Positions 48,388 to 59,422 of a stretch of DNA of 64,000 nucleotides are shown here, piece by piece (the stretch's first letter is position 1; each line of letters opens with the position of its first letter). Where the stretch lies: assembly GCF_018403225.1 (NCBI RefSeq), contig NZ_BOSG01000003.1, positions 599,755 to 663,754 of the forward strand, written 5' to 3'. Below the pieces are notes generated by a model, which saw nothing but the letters and a program-made list of their open reading frames with translations, made no database searches and was not told where the DNA came from. This stretch comes from Paenibacillus sp. J23TS9. GTDB lineage: Bacteria > Bacillota > Bacilli > Paenibacillales > Paenibacillaceae. A program made the position numbers and the translations under genes.

Positions 48388-48434
48388 AAAAGCAATGACT
48401 TCATCAGCTATGAAAGCTGAGTAAAGTCATTGCA
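48388..48434 (-). terminator. Intrinsic terminator of the rnpA-yidC-jag operon
   Basis: GCAATGACTT/AAGTCATTGC outer stem with an inner CAGCT/AGCTG stem, then six Ts on the minus strand. Separates jag from mnmE. Confidence 0.9.
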
Positions 48435-48469
48435 CATCATGTCTCATCTCAGGATTAGAACAATCCCAT

Positions 48470-49174
48470 TTACTTTAATGTAATGACGATACGCCGGTTT
48501 GGCTCTTCCCCTTTGCTGTATGTCTTCACCTGCGGGTGATCCTGCAGCTTGGAGTGAATTACCTTCCGTTCCTGCGGTGACATCGGCTCAAGGACAACCT
48601 CCTTGTGCGAACGAATCACACGGCCCGCCAGGCGGTCCGCCAATTCCTCCAGCGTTTTCTTACGGCGCTCACGGAAATTCTCAGCATCCAGCACGATACG
48701 GATGTAGCTGTCCGCATAACGGTTGGCCACGATGTTGGCCAGATATTGCAGTGCATCCAGGGTCTGTCCCCTTCTGCCAATGATCAGTCCCAAATCGGGT
48801 CCGAATATATGAAGCGTCGTTACATCCTTGGTGTGCTGCACGTCTACGGTGACGTCCAGTCCCATACTTTTACCGACATCTATGATAAACTGAACGGCTT
48901 CATCATAGGGATCAAGCTCGGATTTCTTTTCTTCGGCCACCGGCGAAACCGGATCTAATGGCAATGTTGATGCCGTCTTGACTGGCATGGATGGAGGCAC
49001 AGGCAGCAGTGTTAGCTCAACCTTTGCTTCCTTGACACCAATCAGTCCCAGGAATCCTTTTGACGGCTGCGATACTATATTGACCGTAACACGGTCCTGA
49101 CTTACCCCGAGCTGGGACAGCCCTTGTCTTACAGCTTCTTCAACGGTTTTTCCTGATGCGACGACTTTGCTCAT
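48470..49174 (-). CDS. jag: RNA-binding protein Jag (KhpB, SpoIIIJ-associated)
   Basis: 234 residues. Jag_N domain (1-50: VVASGKTVEEAVRQGLSQLG), a proline-rich linker (60-80), a KH domain about 90-165 with LIIGRRGQTLDALQYLAN, and an R3H domain about 170-234 with ERKVIHSKLQDHPQV. Binds RNA and acts in cell-wall or division control in Gram-positives. Overlaps yidC by four bases. Confidence 0.96.
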   Translation of the reverse strand: MSKVVASGKTVEEAVRQGLSQLGVSQDRVTVNIVSQPSKGFLGLIGVKEAKVELTLLPVPPSMPVKTASTLPLDPVSPVAEEKKSELDPYDEAVQFIIDVGKSMGLDVTVDVQHTKDVTTLHIFGPDLGLIIGRRGQTLDALQYLANIVANRYADSYIRIVLDAENFRERRKKTLEELADRLAGRVIRSHKEVVLEPMSPQERKVIHSKLQDHPQVKTYSKGEEPNRRIVITLK

Positions 49175-50067
49175 TTAGATTTTTTAGCCTCCTTTTTACC
49201 TTTTCCCGCGTTGCCTTTGTTACCTTTACTGCCTTGGCTGTTGTTCTTTCCACCCTTGCCGTTACCGCCACCGGCGGAAGACACGGCCGCTACATTGGCA
49301 ACGGGCTTGTGGTTGCGGTATAAGAAATAGTTCTGAATGATCGTGTACAAGTTACTGAAGAACCAATACAGTGGCAGTGCGGATGGGAACTGGTACGACA
49401 TGAAGAAGATCAGTACCGGGTACACCATCATCATGAACTGCATAGCCCCCTGCTGCGGGCTCGGGTTCATCTTCATCATCATTCTGGATTGCAGGAATGT
49501 CGTTGCTGCAGCAAGCAGCGGCAGTACAAACGTATGGTCCGGCTTACCGAGCTGGAGCCATAGGAATGAATGTTCATACAAATATTTATTGTGAATAATC
49601 GAATTATAGAGAGCGATAAATACAGGCATCTGAACGATCAGCGGCAGACAGCCCGCCATCGGATTGACCTTGTTCTCCTGGAACAAGCGCATCGTTTCCT
49701 GCTGCTGCTTCTCCGGATTATCTTTATACTTTTCTTTGATTTTGGCAAGCTCAGGCTGAACAGCCTGCATGGCTCTAGAGCTGCGAACCTGTTTGATCGA
49801 TAGCGGCAAAATAATCGTCCGCACGATAATCACCATCACGAGGACGGCTAGTCCATACTCACCATTAAACCAATGTGCAAACGTATCCAGTGCATACGAG
49901 AAATAATAAACAACATTTTTCTGCCAGAAACTACCGGTGGCTCTCATATCTTCTGTAGTATAGGTTACCGAATTGGAACCGCATGCCGTAAGAACCGTCA
50001 TGGCAACAAGCATGACAGCAATGAGGAGGATCCATTTCCTGCCTCGTCTCGTCTTGAATAGCGACAC
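49171..50067 (-). CDS. yidC: Membrane protein insertase YidC (SpoIIIJ/OxaA)
   Basis: 298 residues starting at GTG 50067, seven bases after GAGGGG. The frame stays open to 50265 but overlaps rnpA. Lipoprotein signal with lipobox VLTAC (Cys about 29), then five membrane helices, with the hydrophilic-groove arginine in VIIVRTIILPLSI and the conserved NPMAGCLPLIVQMPVFIALY. The C-terminus is a Gly/Asn/Lys-rich basic tail that can contact ribosomes. Inserts proteins alone or with SecYEG. No yidD gene lies between it and rnpA. Confidence 0.96.
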   Translation of the reverse strand: MSLFKTRRGRKWILLIAVMLVAMTVLTACGSNSVTYTTEDMRATGSFWQKNVVYYFSYALDTFAHWFNGEYGLAVLVMVIIVRTIILPLSIKQVRSSRAMQAVQPELAKIKEKYKDNPEKQQQETMRLFQENKVNPMAGCLPLIVQMPVFIALYNSIIHNKYLYEHSFLWLQLGKPDHTFVLPLLAAATTFLQSRMMMKMNPSPQQGAMQFMMMVYPVLIFFMSYQFPSALPLYWFFSNLYTIIQNYFLYRNHKPVANVAAVSSAGGGNGKGGKNNSQGSKGNKGNAGKGKKEAKKSK

Positions 50068-50140
50068 TTCATAACCCCTCTCTGAACACTTCCGTTCAAC
50101 GTAAATCATAACATAATTAATTGGACAAAGAAACCAACTT

Positions 50141-50491
50141 TCACCGTCCCGGAGGCCGCAGTAATGATGCTTTCCGCAGCACGTGGAGGATGCTCTTTTC
50201 CAAATCCTTATAAGGCATATCCAGGGCACCTTTGCGGACAATAAAAACAAGATCCACATGCTCAATCAGCCGATCCTCTTGATGACGGACAATCTCTTTG
50301 ACGAGTCGGCGCATTCGGTTGCGGACAACCGCATTGCCAACCTTTTTACTGACGGAAATCCCCACTCGAAATTTCTCTACCTCTTTTTTGCGGAACCAGT
50401 ACACGACAAATTGATGGTTCGCAAAAGACTTCCCATGACGATATACGCGGCTGAAGTCCGCTCGGTTTCGTAAACGTAAACTTTTGTGCAA
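50141..50491 (-). CDS. rnpA: Ribonuclease P protein component
   Basis: 116 residues if started at TTG 50491, six bases after CAGGGG. ATG 50512 would add seven residues (123) but its site is poorly spaced. The RnpA signature RNRMRRLVKEIVR is present after VSKKVGNAVV, as is the N-terminal LRLRNRADFSRVYRHGKS. Binds the RNase P RNA for tRNA 5' maturation. Downstream of rpmH, which has its own terminator. Confidence 0.95.
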   Translation of the reverse strand: MHKSLRLRNRADFSRVYRHGKSFANHQFVVYWFRKKEVEKFRVGISVSKKVGNAVVRNRMRRLVKEIVRHQEDRLIEHVDLVFIVRKGALDMPYKDLEKSILHVLRKASLLRPPGR

Positions 50492-50747
50492 CCGTATCCC
50501 CTGCCTGCCCATCCGCCCTCTTTATTCAAGCGGTCATTTATTTAAAGCATTCTCAACATAAAAAAGATATTTGAAATTTTTACTTCATATAATATAAGGA
50601 AGCTTCATAAAACAGTATCGACATCCCTTAGTCATCATAAACCACCGGATATCCTATACACTCTTCCCTCTTTTTACTCTCCTGGAAACCAATCTATAGC
50701 TCAAAACGCAGAAAAAGACATCGCAAACCTGCAAAATTGAAGAAAAA

Positions 50748-50767
50748 AAGACCACCGCAGTGGTCTT
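50748..50767 (-). terminator. Hairpin terminator after rpmH
   Basis: AAGACCAC/GTGGTCTT with a four-base loop; seven Ts on the minus strand. Lies 12 bases after rpmH, so rpmH would be partly uncoupled from rnpA. Confidence 0.88.
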
Positions 50768-50779
50768 CATGCACGAAAT

Positions 50780-50914
50780 TTACGCACTCAATACTTTTCT
50801 GCCTTTCAGGCGACGAGCTGCCAGCACTTTACGGCCGTTTTTCGTGCTCATTCTTTTCCGGAAACCATGAACCTTTTTGCGTTTGCTCACATTCGGTCTA
50901 AATGTCGGTCTCAT
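50780..50914 (-). CDS. rpmH: 50S ribosomal protein L34
   Basis: 44 residues, very basic: begins [18 protein letters not shown] and ends LKGRKVLSA, the L34 pattern. The ATG follows AAGGGGGTG. First gene of the leftward set from the origin, and too short for most gene finders. Confidence 0.96.
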   Translation of the reverse strand: MRPTFRPNVSKRKKVHGFRKRMSTKNGRKVLAARRLKGRKVLSA

Positions 50915-50993
50915 GTATTGCACACCCCCTTACAGGATCTCATAACCTTTATGGTTAAATTCATTTTCATTTACACAGAAAATGCCTTTTTAC

Positions 50994-51022
50994 ATTTAAC
51001 CACGCCATAGCCTAAAAGTCAA
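50994..51022 (-). promoter_or_regulatory. Promoter of rpmH
   Basis: Minus-strand -35 TTGACT (51017-51022), 17-base spacer, -10 TTAAAT (50994-50999), about 80 bases before the L34 start. Confidence 0.55.
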
Positions 51023-51389
51023 CTGATCCCTTCCCTCATTATATATCAAATTTTCAAGCAAAGGGACGATCCTCCCTCATTTTATCCATTTTCACCATTC
51101 CTATATATAAGAAAATTCACATTTTACGCTTCTGGCACATCCCTCTGATGGTTCAAAGAGTTTTCCACAGGCAAGGCGAAATGTTCACTCTTTAAATCCA
51201 CAGATCGCACTTATCCACTTGTTCACAAAAATCGTCGAACCTTTCTATTTTCCGGCACAAGCTGTGCACAACTAATTTGGAAATTTTAAGGATGCTGTCG
51301 AAACTTAAACAAATTATAAACAATATATAGTATTGTGAATAATATTTATACACAACTTATTGAATTTGTGGATAAAATGGACGCATACA

Positions 51390-51418
51390 TTGATAAAAAG
51401 GGATTCTTTTGCTATGAT
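51390..51418 (+). promoter_or_regulatory. Promoter of dnaA
   Basis: -35 TTGATA (51390-51395), 17-base spacer, -10 TATGAT (51413-51418). It lies directly between exact DnaA boxes at 51367 and 51473, so autoregulation by DnaA is expected. Confidence 0.75.
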
Positions 51419-51634
51419 TATATTACTTTTGGATGTGAATATCTGTTTTCACCCTCAATATTATCAACAAGCTGTGGATAAACTTGTGAACAATTTTTAT
51501 TTGTCCACTTTTTTTTATTTTCTCCTTCCGTGAAACTGGGGATAAAATTCAGCAGCATTCATTTTTTTTCGACAATTCCACTCAAGTAGCGGAGGCCAAG
51601 GCCGCATTTGGAAGATTTAAAGGAGTGACAGTCT

Positions 51635-52981
51635 GTGGACAGCCATACTTCCGAATTATGGCAGCAAATCCTATCAATTATTCATACCAAGCTCAGCAAG
51701 CCAAGCTTCGACACCTGGTTTAAAGCAACGAAAGCAATCCAAATGAGTGACCACTCCATTGTCATTTCCGCGCCTACGACTTTTGCTGTTGAATGGTTGG
51801 AAAGCCGCTATACCAAACTCGTCAGTTCGACGATCTTTGAAGTGCTTGGCAAACAGGTTGACGTGAGATTCGTCATCGAAGAGAACAAGCCTGCAGAAGT
51901 CGTTCCCCAGCAGCCCACTCCAATGCCTCAGGTGACCCAAGAAGAAGCATTTACTCATATGCTGAATCCCAAATACACCTTTGATACGTTCGTTATTGGA
52001 TCCGGGAACCGGTTTGCCCATGCGGCATCGCTCGCCGTCGCCGAGGCGCCGGCAAAAGCTTACAATCCTTTATTTTTATATGGGGGAGTAGGACTGGGAA
52101 AAACACACTTGATGCACGCGATTGGCCATTACATCCTGGAGCACAATCCTGCAAGCCGTGTCGTGTATATTTCTTCCGAGAAATTCACGAATGAATTCAT
52201 TAATTCCATCCGCGATAACCGTGCGGAAAGCTTCCGAAACAAGTATCGCAATGTGGATATACTACTGATTGACGACATTCAATTCCTTGCTGGGAAAGAA
52301 TCGACTCAGGAGGAATTTTTCCATACATTCAACGCGCTGCATGAGGAACAAAAGCAAATTATCATTTCCAGTGATAGACCGCCAAAGGAAATTCCAACGC
52401 TCGAAGACCGGCTAAGATCCCGCTTTGAATGGGGACTAATTACCGATATTCAGCCGCCGGATTTGGAAACGCGAATCGCCATTCTACGGAAAAAAGCGAA
52501 GGCCGAAAATCTCGATATCCCGAACGAAGCCATGATGTATATCGCCAATCAGATCGATACCAACATCCGTGAACTTGAGGGTGCCTTGATCCGGGTCGTC
52601 GCCTATTCGTCGCTTACCAATCAGGATGTCACTACGCATCTGGCTGCCGAAGCGCTGAAGGATATCATTCCTTCCAGCCGACCAAGAATGATCACGATTC
52701 AGGACATTCAGCAAAAGGTTGGGGAATACTATAATTTGAAACTCGAGGATTTTAAGGCACGCAAACGGACAAAAGCCGTTGCCTTCCCGCGTCAAATTGC
52801 CATGTATCTCTCGCGCGAGCTGACGGATTTTTCCCTGCCCAAAATTGGGGAAGCTTTCGGAGGCCGGGACCACACTACGGTGATCCATGCGCATGAGAAA
52901 ATAACCCAATCGCTTAAGAATGATCAGGATCTCTATAAAGTGGTCAATAATATTACAGAAAAAATCAAAAATCCAACCTGA
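51635..52981 (+). CDS. dnaA: Chromosomal replication initiator DnaA
   Basis: 448 residues from GTG after AAAGGAG. Domain I about 1-80 ([13 protein letters not shown]), a short linker domain II (about 82-108), AAA+ domain III with Walker A GGVGLGKT (150-157) and Walker [14 protein letters not shown], and domain IV with the box-recognition helix [15 protein letters not shown] near the C-terminus. Opens oriC and acts as a transcription factor. A hairpin that also contains DnaA boxes follows the gene. Confidence 0.98.
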   Translation: MDSHTSELWQQILSIIHTKLSKPSFDTWFKATKAIQMSDHSIVISAPTTFAVEWLESRYTKLVSSTIFEVLGKQVDVRFVIEENKPAEVVPQQPTPMPQVTQEEAFTHMLNPKYTFDTFVIGSGNRFAHAASLAVAEAPAKAYNPLFLYGGVGLGKTHLMHAIGHYILEHNPASRVVYISSEKFTNEFINSIRDNRAESFRNKYRNVDILLIDDIQFLAGKESTQEEFFHTFNALHEEQKQIIISSDRPPKEIPTLEDRLRSRFEWGLITDIQPPDLETRIAILRKKAKAENLDIPNEAMMYIANQIDTNIRELEGALIRVVAYSSLTNQDVTTHLAAEALKDIIPSSRPRMITIQDIQQKVGEYYNLKLEDFKARKRTKAVAFPRQIAMYLSRELTDFSLPKIGEAFGGRDHTTVIHAHEKITQSLKNDQDLYKVVNNITEKIKNPT

Positions 52982-52991
52982 ACAAGTTCAA

Positions 52992-53028
52992 AGCCTATGC
53001 ACAATCTATACACATGTGGATAGGCTTC
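52992..53028 (+). terminator. Hairpin after dnaA containing DnaA-box-like sequences
   Basis: AAGCCTAT/ATAGGCTT arms followed by CATTTTATT. The loop and arm contain CTATACACA (53006-53014) and TGTGGATAG (53015-53023), each one base from the DnaA box. Confidence 0.6.
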
Positions 53029-53049
53029 ATTTTATTGGACTTGTCGGGC

Positions 53050-53116
53050 TTATCCACATATTCAGTGCCCCTACTGCTATTACTATTATTTAAAATATAT
53101 AAATATATATCATAAG
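53050..53116 (+). other. oriC unwinding element: DnaA box, GC-rich spacer, DnaA-trios, AT-rich tract
   Basis: Exact DnaA box TTATCCACA (53050-53058), spacer ending GTGCCCC, then in-phase triplets CTA CTG CTA TTA CTA TTA (53071-53088), then the AT-rich tract to about 53115. This is the layout of the basal unwinding system described in B. subtilis, where DnaA binds the trio on single strands. It lies in the dnaA-dnaN gap as in B. subtilis. Confidence 0.85.
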
Positions 53117-53183
53117 AGCTGCGCACAGCGAGTTCCAAAAGCCTACTCGCCATCAGCCCGAAATTCCTGCTAGGAGTGAAAAG

Positions 53184-54326
53184 ATGAAGATCAACATCCT
53201 TAAAAATGTCCTTAACGAATCCATTCAGCATGTATCCAAGGCCATATCCAGCCGTACAACCATTCCGATCCTCGGTGGTATTAAATTGGATGTGACACAT
53301 CAGGGCGTCACTTTAACCGCCAGCGACACGGATATCTCTATCCAGTCGTTTATTCCTGCAGAGGATGACAACCGGACAATCGTTCAGGTAGAACAAACCG
53401 GCAGCGTCGTACTGCCTGCCAAATTCTTTGTGGAAATTATCAAAAAGCTTCCTTCCCAAGAAGTCCAAATGGAGGTTAAAGAGAATTTCCAAACCTTTAT
53501 CTCTTCCGGTGCCACAGAAATTCAGATGGTAGGCCTTGATCCCGAGGAATTCCCTGTACTTCCTGACATCGAAGGCAATCAGACCATTTCCATTCCGGGT
53601 GTACTGCTGAAGAACATGATACGTCAGACGGTATTTGCGATTTCCACCCAGGAAACGACACCGATTTTGACAGGCGTTCTTTGGAACCTGGAGAATAATG
53701 ACTTGAAATTTACCGCTACAGACCGCCACCGTCTTGCGACACGCTCAGCCCATATGGACGGAACGGAAGAAGTGAAATTCGGCAATGTCGTTATTGCTGG
53801 TAAAACACTTAACGAACTGAGCAAGATCGTTCCCGATCAAAATGCTTTGGTGGATATTGTCGTAGCGGACAATCAGGTTCTGTTCAAACTGGACCGTGTG
53901 TTATTCTATTCCCGTATACTGGACGGTATTTATCCGGATACTTCTAGAATTATTCCGACAAGCTACAAAACAGAACTCGTTTTGGACACAAAAAAATTAA
54001 GTGAATCGATTGATCGCGCTTATTTGCTGTCCCGTGAAGAAAAAACGAATATTGTACGTCTGCAAACCATGGAAAATGGGGGCATAGAGATTTCCTCCAG
54101 CTCGTCCGAGCTTGGAAAGGTTCGCGAAGAACTGGAAGTTATTGATTTTAAAGGGGAGCCGCTGCGTATTTCCTTTAACTCCAAATATATGCTGGATGTG
54201 CTGAAAATCGTGGAAAGCGAGCAGCTGATGATCGCCTTTACCGGCATGATGAGTCCCATTATCTTAAAACCGATGGATGACAGCCAAAGCTCGTACATCA
54301 TTCTTCCTTACCGGACCACGAACTAA
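53184..54326 (+). CDS. dnaN: DNA polymerase III beta subunit (sliding clamp)
   Basis: 380 residues with three clamp domains. Begins MKINILKNVLNESIQHVSKA and ends MMSPIILKPMDDSQSSYIILP-type, both clamp hallmarks. Ring-shaped processivity factor for replication and repair. The start follows AGGAGTG. Confidence 0.97.
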   Translation: MKINILKNVLNESIQHVSKAISSRTTIPILGGIKLDVTHQGVTLTASDTDISIQSFIPAEDDNRTIVQVEQTGSVVLPAKFFVEIIKKLPSQEVQMEVKENFQTFISSGATEIQMVGLDPEEFPVLPDIEGNQTISIPGVLLKNMIRQTVFAISTQETTPILTGVLWNLENNDLKFTATDRHRLATRSAHMDGTEEVKFGNVVIAGKTLNELSKIVPDQNALVDIVVADNQVLFKLDRVLFYSRILDGIYPDTSRIIPTSYKTELVLDTKKLSESIDRAYLLSREEKTNIVRLQTMENGGIEISSSSSELGKVREELEVIDFKGEPLRISFNSKYMLDVLKIVESEQLMIAFTGMMSPIILKPMDDSQSSYIILPYRTTN

Positions 54327-54365
54327 AATAGCATCTTGAACTTATGCACAGGAAGGGCGTTACCG

Positions 54366-54584
54366 ATGAACGAAATAGTTATCCACAGTGAATATATTAA
54401 GCTTGATCAATTTTTAAAACTGGCAAATTGCGTATCCACAGGCGGAATGGCAAAGGCTCTGCTGCAAGAAGGCCAGGTTCTTGTGAACGGTGAAACTGAG
54501 GAACGCCGCGGACGCAAGCTGTATCCCGGCGATCAGATAAAAGTGGAAGACTGCGGTGAATTTACGGTGGCCCGCCAGTCCTGA
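54366..54584 (+). CDS. yaaA: S4-domain RNA-binding protein YaaA
   Basis: 72 residues from ATG 54366 after AGGAAGG; a TTG at 54336 gives an unsupported extension. A single S4 fold: IKLDQFLKLANCVSTGGMAK, then VLVNGETEERRGRKLYPGDQ. Implicated in ribosome assembly in B. subtilis. Lies between dnaN and recF in the conserved order. Confidence 0.93.
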   Translation: MNEIVIHSEYIKLDQFLKLANCVSTGGMAKALLQEGQVLVNGETEERRGRKLYPGDQIKVEDCGEFTVARQS

Positions 54585-54645
54585 TATGCCCCTCTCGAAG
54601 CCGCAGCTATAAGTGGCGTTTGGCAGGAGATGAGGAGGAAGCACA

Positions 54646-55758
54646 GTGTTTGTAAAAAGCATCAGTCTGCAGCATTATCGTAACTATGAGGCGCTGCAGC
54701 TGGAATCGTTCGGCGATGTCAACCTGCTGATCGGGCAGAACGCCCAGGGGAAAACCAATCTGCTGGAGGCGATCTTTGTCCTCGCGCTGACCAAAAGCCA
54801 CCGCACCTCAAGAGACCGGGAGCTGATCTCTTTTCAGGATAAAAATGCGCATCTGTCAGCGGTCGTGGAGAAAAAGTACGGGCCGCTGACGCTCGACCTG
54901 AATTTATCCCCACAGGGGAAGAAGGCAAAAATCAATGGCCTCGAGCAGCGTAAGCTGAGTGATTTTATCGGATCGCTGAATGTGGTGATGTTTGCGCCTG
55001 AGGATCTGGAAATTGTGAAGGGAACGCCTGGTGTGCGCCGGCGTTTTCTTGATATGGAAATCGGCCAGGTTCAACCCGGGTACCTGTATCATCTGCAGCA
55101 GTATCAAAAGGTATTGAATCAGCGTAATAATTTACTCAAGCAAATGTGGGGTAAAGACAAGCCGCAGCAAGGGCTCTTGGAAGTATGGAATCAGCAGCTG
55201 GCAGAGCATGGTGTTAAAATAATAAAAAAGAGGAAACAATTCATAGTAAAGCTGCAACGATGGGCAGAAACCATCCACCATGGCATTACGAACGGCAGCG
55301 AAGACCTGAAGCTTGTCTATCTTCCGTCGTTTGGTGAAGAGGTGGAGGAAGATGAAGCTTATCTTTTTGAACAATTTATGTTAAAATTATCACAACTGAA
55401 GGATCAGGAGCTTCGGCGCGGTATGACACTTGCCGGGCCTCATCGTGATGATTTGGCCTTTTACATCAATGGCAGGGAAGTTCATACCTACGGATCTCAG
55501 GGACAGCAGCGCACGACGGCACTGTCTCTCAAACTGGCGGAAATTGAACTGATTCAGGAAGAGATCGGAGAGTATCCTGTATTGCTTCTGGATGATGTGC
55601 TATCTGAACTTGACCCTTACCGCCAAACACAGCTGATCGAGACATTTCAGAGCAAGGTACAAACCTTTATTACCGCGACTGGGGTCGAGAGCCTGAATGT
55701 GGATAAACTGAAGAAGGCCAATATTTATCAAGTCCATGATGGACACGTTGGTTCTTAA
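54646..55758 (+). CDS. recF: DNA replication and repair protein RecF
   Basis: 370 residues from GTG after GAGGAGG. SMC-like ATPase with Walker A GQNAQGKT (30-37), signature region YGSQGQQRTTALSLKLAE and Walker B LLLDDVLSELD. Loads RecA at gaps together with RecO and RecR. Confidence 0.97.
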   Translation: MFVKSISLQHYRNYEALQLESFGDVNLLIGQNAQGKTNLLEAIFVLALTKSHRTSRDRELISFQDKNAHLSAVVEKKYGPLTLDLNLSPQGKKAKINGLEQRKLSDFIGSLNVVMFAPEDLEIVKGTPGVRRRFLDMEIGQVQPGYLYHLQQYQKVLNQRNNLLKQMWGKDKPQQGLLEVWNQQLAEHGVKIIKKRKQFIVKLQRWAETIHHGITNGSEDLKLVYLPSFGEEVEEDEAYLFEQFMLKLSQLKDQELRRGMTLAGPHRDDLAFYINGREVHTYGSQGQQRTTALSLKLAEIELIQEEIGEYPVLLLDDVLSELDPYRQTQLIETFQSKVQTFITATGVESLNVDKLKKANIYQVHDGHVGS

Positions 55759-55770
55759 GGAGTTGGGACT

Positions 55771-56022
55771 ATGTATATTCATCTAGGCGGTGAAAGAATT
55801 ATCCGATCCGCGGAATTGGTCGCTATTTTTGACATATCGATTGAGAAATCCTCGAAAATATCGAAGCAGTTTGCCAGCCACGCCTGTCAGCAAAAGAATG
55901 TGGAATATATCGGCGAAGAGGAAGCCAAGTCCATCGTCGTGACGAAAAGCACTGTCTATTACTCCCCGATTTCCTCATCCACACTCAAGAAGCGGGCAAA
56001 GGTGTTCGTGGCCAACGCTTGA
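55771..56022 (+). CDS. remB: Extracellular matrix regulator RemB (YaaB)
   Basis: 83 residues, DUF370 fold, beginning MYIHLGGERIIRSAELVAIF. In B. subtilis RemB is linked to biofilm matrix control together with RemA. It starts 12 bases after the recF stop, preceded by AAGGAG, and precedes gyrB as in B. subtilis. Confidence 0.93.
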   Translation: MYIHLGGERIIRSAELVAIFDISIEKSSKISKQFASHACQQKNVEYIGEEEAKSIVVTKSTVYYSPISSSTLKKRAKVFVANA

Positions 56023-56092
56023 CATACAAGAATCACGTTTGTTTTCAAACCATTTGGATTCGTAACAGCAGATATAGAATTTATAGAAGTAG

Positions 56093-58015
<1,923 letters not shown>

Positions 58016-58035
58016 TTTCGAAGTGAAACACCAAG

Positions 58036-58060
58036 AGGGTGCCTGTCAAGGCACCTTTTT
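58036..58060 (+). terminator. Intrinsic terminator of gyrB
   Basis: AGGGTGCC/GGCACCTT with a six-base loop and TTTTTCTTTTT on the plus strand, 20 bases after gyrB. Confidence 0.9.
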
Positions 58061-58078
58061 CTTTTTGTGTGCAGCGCT

Positions 58079-58906
58079 TCAGGCTTTGGATTTACTGCGG
58101 ATTTCCTTCCGGCGAGCCGGGAGTCGCCCATAGGCAATGGCATAGCGCTCAATCCGCCGGTATACATTTTTATCTTTGAAAAACTTTTTGAAAGGGAAGA
58201 GTGCGGGCAGCGTGTTCACTTCGAGAATCCAGGGATACAGCGTTTTGTCGATTGCGACATCCAGTCCGATCTCCTGCAGTTTGGGATAATCCTTTTGCAG
58301 TTGTCTGGCCGTGTCCACACCGAGGTTATACAAATCTTTTTCAAGCGCATTGATATGTTCCTGGGAAGCATGTTCTCTCAGTACCTCGTCCAGCATCTTA
58401 ATCTTTCCGCCGCTATGGTAGTTGGTAATGATTTTATCCTTGGCCGCCACGCGTCCGATAATACCAGTCGTTTCCCAGCTGCCATATGTGTTCTTTTGCG
58501 TCAAGACTCTTAAATCAAAGGAACGCTCCTTGTATTTCAACTTGGTAATACCTTGTTGTATCAGATAAAGCTTATGCTGCGTGCGTCTGAGGATAGCGGA
58601 ATGGAGATCATTGAGGTTATAAAATTCTTCGCGGCTGGTGTTAAAATGCAGGTTGTAATACTCCGGATTAGTCGGTGAGTCGTCTTGCTCGGATTGTTCA
58701 GGTGTCACCAGACGTTCCACACACATGACCCCATTACCGTAAGTGCCGATATCGGGCTTAATATATACGAGTGAATGATTATTCAGCATTTCTATCAAGG
58801 TATCATGCGAATATTTTAAGGTGAGGGGAACATAGCGTGTGATTTGCCTATTACGTAAAAGTACTTTCGTTTTAGCCCATTTGCTTGAAACACGCTGTAT
58901 AGCCAA
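58079..58906 (-). CDS. YheC/YheD family ATP-grasp protein
   Basis: 275 residues on the minus strand, convergent with gyrB. The ATP-grasp pattern of the YheC/D endospore-coat-associated family is visible: LVYIKPDIGTYGNGVMCVER, FDLRVLTQKN, and the metal site VAIDKTLYPWILEVNTLPAL. Starts at TTG eight bases after AAGGATG. Role uncertain; several copies per genome are usual in Paenibacillus. Its placement between gyrB and gyrA breaks the B. subtilis order. Confidence 0.88.
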   Translation of the reverse strand: MAIQRVSSKWAKTKVLLRNRQITRYVPLTLKYSHDTLIEMLNNHSLVYIKPDIGTYGNGVMCVERLVTPEQSEQDDSPTNPEYYNLHFNTSREEFYNLNDLHSAILRRTQHKLYLIQQGITKLKYKERSFDLRVLTQKNTYGSWETTGIIGRVAAKDKIITNYHSGGKIKMLDEVLREHASQEHINALEKDLYNLGVDTARQLQKDYPKLQEIGLDVAIDKTLYPWILEVNTLPALFPFKKFFKDKNVYRRIERYAIAYGRLPARRKEIRSKSKA

Positions 58907-58997
58907 TATATTTCATCCTTTCCGCGAAAGTTGAAATGAACAGGCAGCAGGGCTGCCTTGAGAGATCATCATATGGACAAAGGAATGCGCAAAACAT

Positions 58998-59026
58998 AGG
59001 ACAAGGGAGCAAATGAATGGTATAAT
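58998..59026 (+). promoter_or_regulatory. gyrA promoter 1 (distal)
   Basis: -35 AGGACA (58998-59003), 17-base spacer, perfect -10 TATAAT (59021-59026). Implies a leader of about 390 nt. Confidence 0.6.
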
Positions 59027-59175
59027 ATAAAGATGCCGTGATTTTAAAGCTCAGTCCCGAAAAAACAGCTCCTTTTGCCTATTAGTATATGTTGAGAGGA
59101 AAAAGAAGGTAGGGCGAATCCCTACAAGCAGGTAAGTTGGGCGGTTATTAGCGGAGTAAAAATCCAAACGTTTAA

Positions 59176-59204
59176 TTGTGCTCTTTTTGTGAAAGTAATA
59201 TAAT
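59176..59204 (+). promoter_or_regulatory. gyrA promoter 2 (proximal)
   Basis: -35 TTGTGC (59176-59181), 17-base spacer, perfect -10 TATAAT (59199-59204). Confidence 0.6.
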
Positions 59205-59422
59205 AAAGATTAGTGGATTTATCGTAATTGGGATCATCGAACGGTACTGCTTTCCTCGGGTAACCGGCGGAATGCGGCATGCCGTTTTATGCTTGTATAG
59301 AACTAAAGTTCGTGCTGCACGAGGCTCTGAAACAGATTGACCTTCAAGGCTAGCAGCCACTTATCTTTAGTTTAGATTGAATATAGATGTGTTTGTAAGT
59401 GAAATGGAGGAGGGTCTTCACC

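Larger units (their letters stand above)
50915..51634. other. oriC, upstream DnaA-box cluster (incAB-like)
   Basis: About 720 AT-rich bases between divergent rpmH and dnaA. DnaA boxes (consensus TTATNCACA, both orientations) are exact at 51334-51342, 51346-51354, 51367-51375 and 51473-51481. One- or two-mismatch boxes lie at 51161-51169, 51211-51219, 51219-51227, 51461-51469, 51485-51493 and 51537-51545. The stretch 51300-51375 is the most AT-rich. This is the first half of a bipartite Bacillales origin; the second half lies after dnaA. Confidence 0.93.
58907..59422. other. gyrA upstream region with long leader
   Basis: About 515 bases. Two good plus-strand promoters lie 395 and 215 bases before gyrA. 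The leader contains a GTAGGG/CCCTAC hairpin (59109-59125). No gene; a 62-codon minus-strand frame at 59172-59360 has no support. Confidence 0.6.

Noticed and set aside
59172..59360. 62-codon minus-strand frame upstream of gyrA
   Set aside because: Overlaps the proximal gyrA promoter and lacks a start signal.
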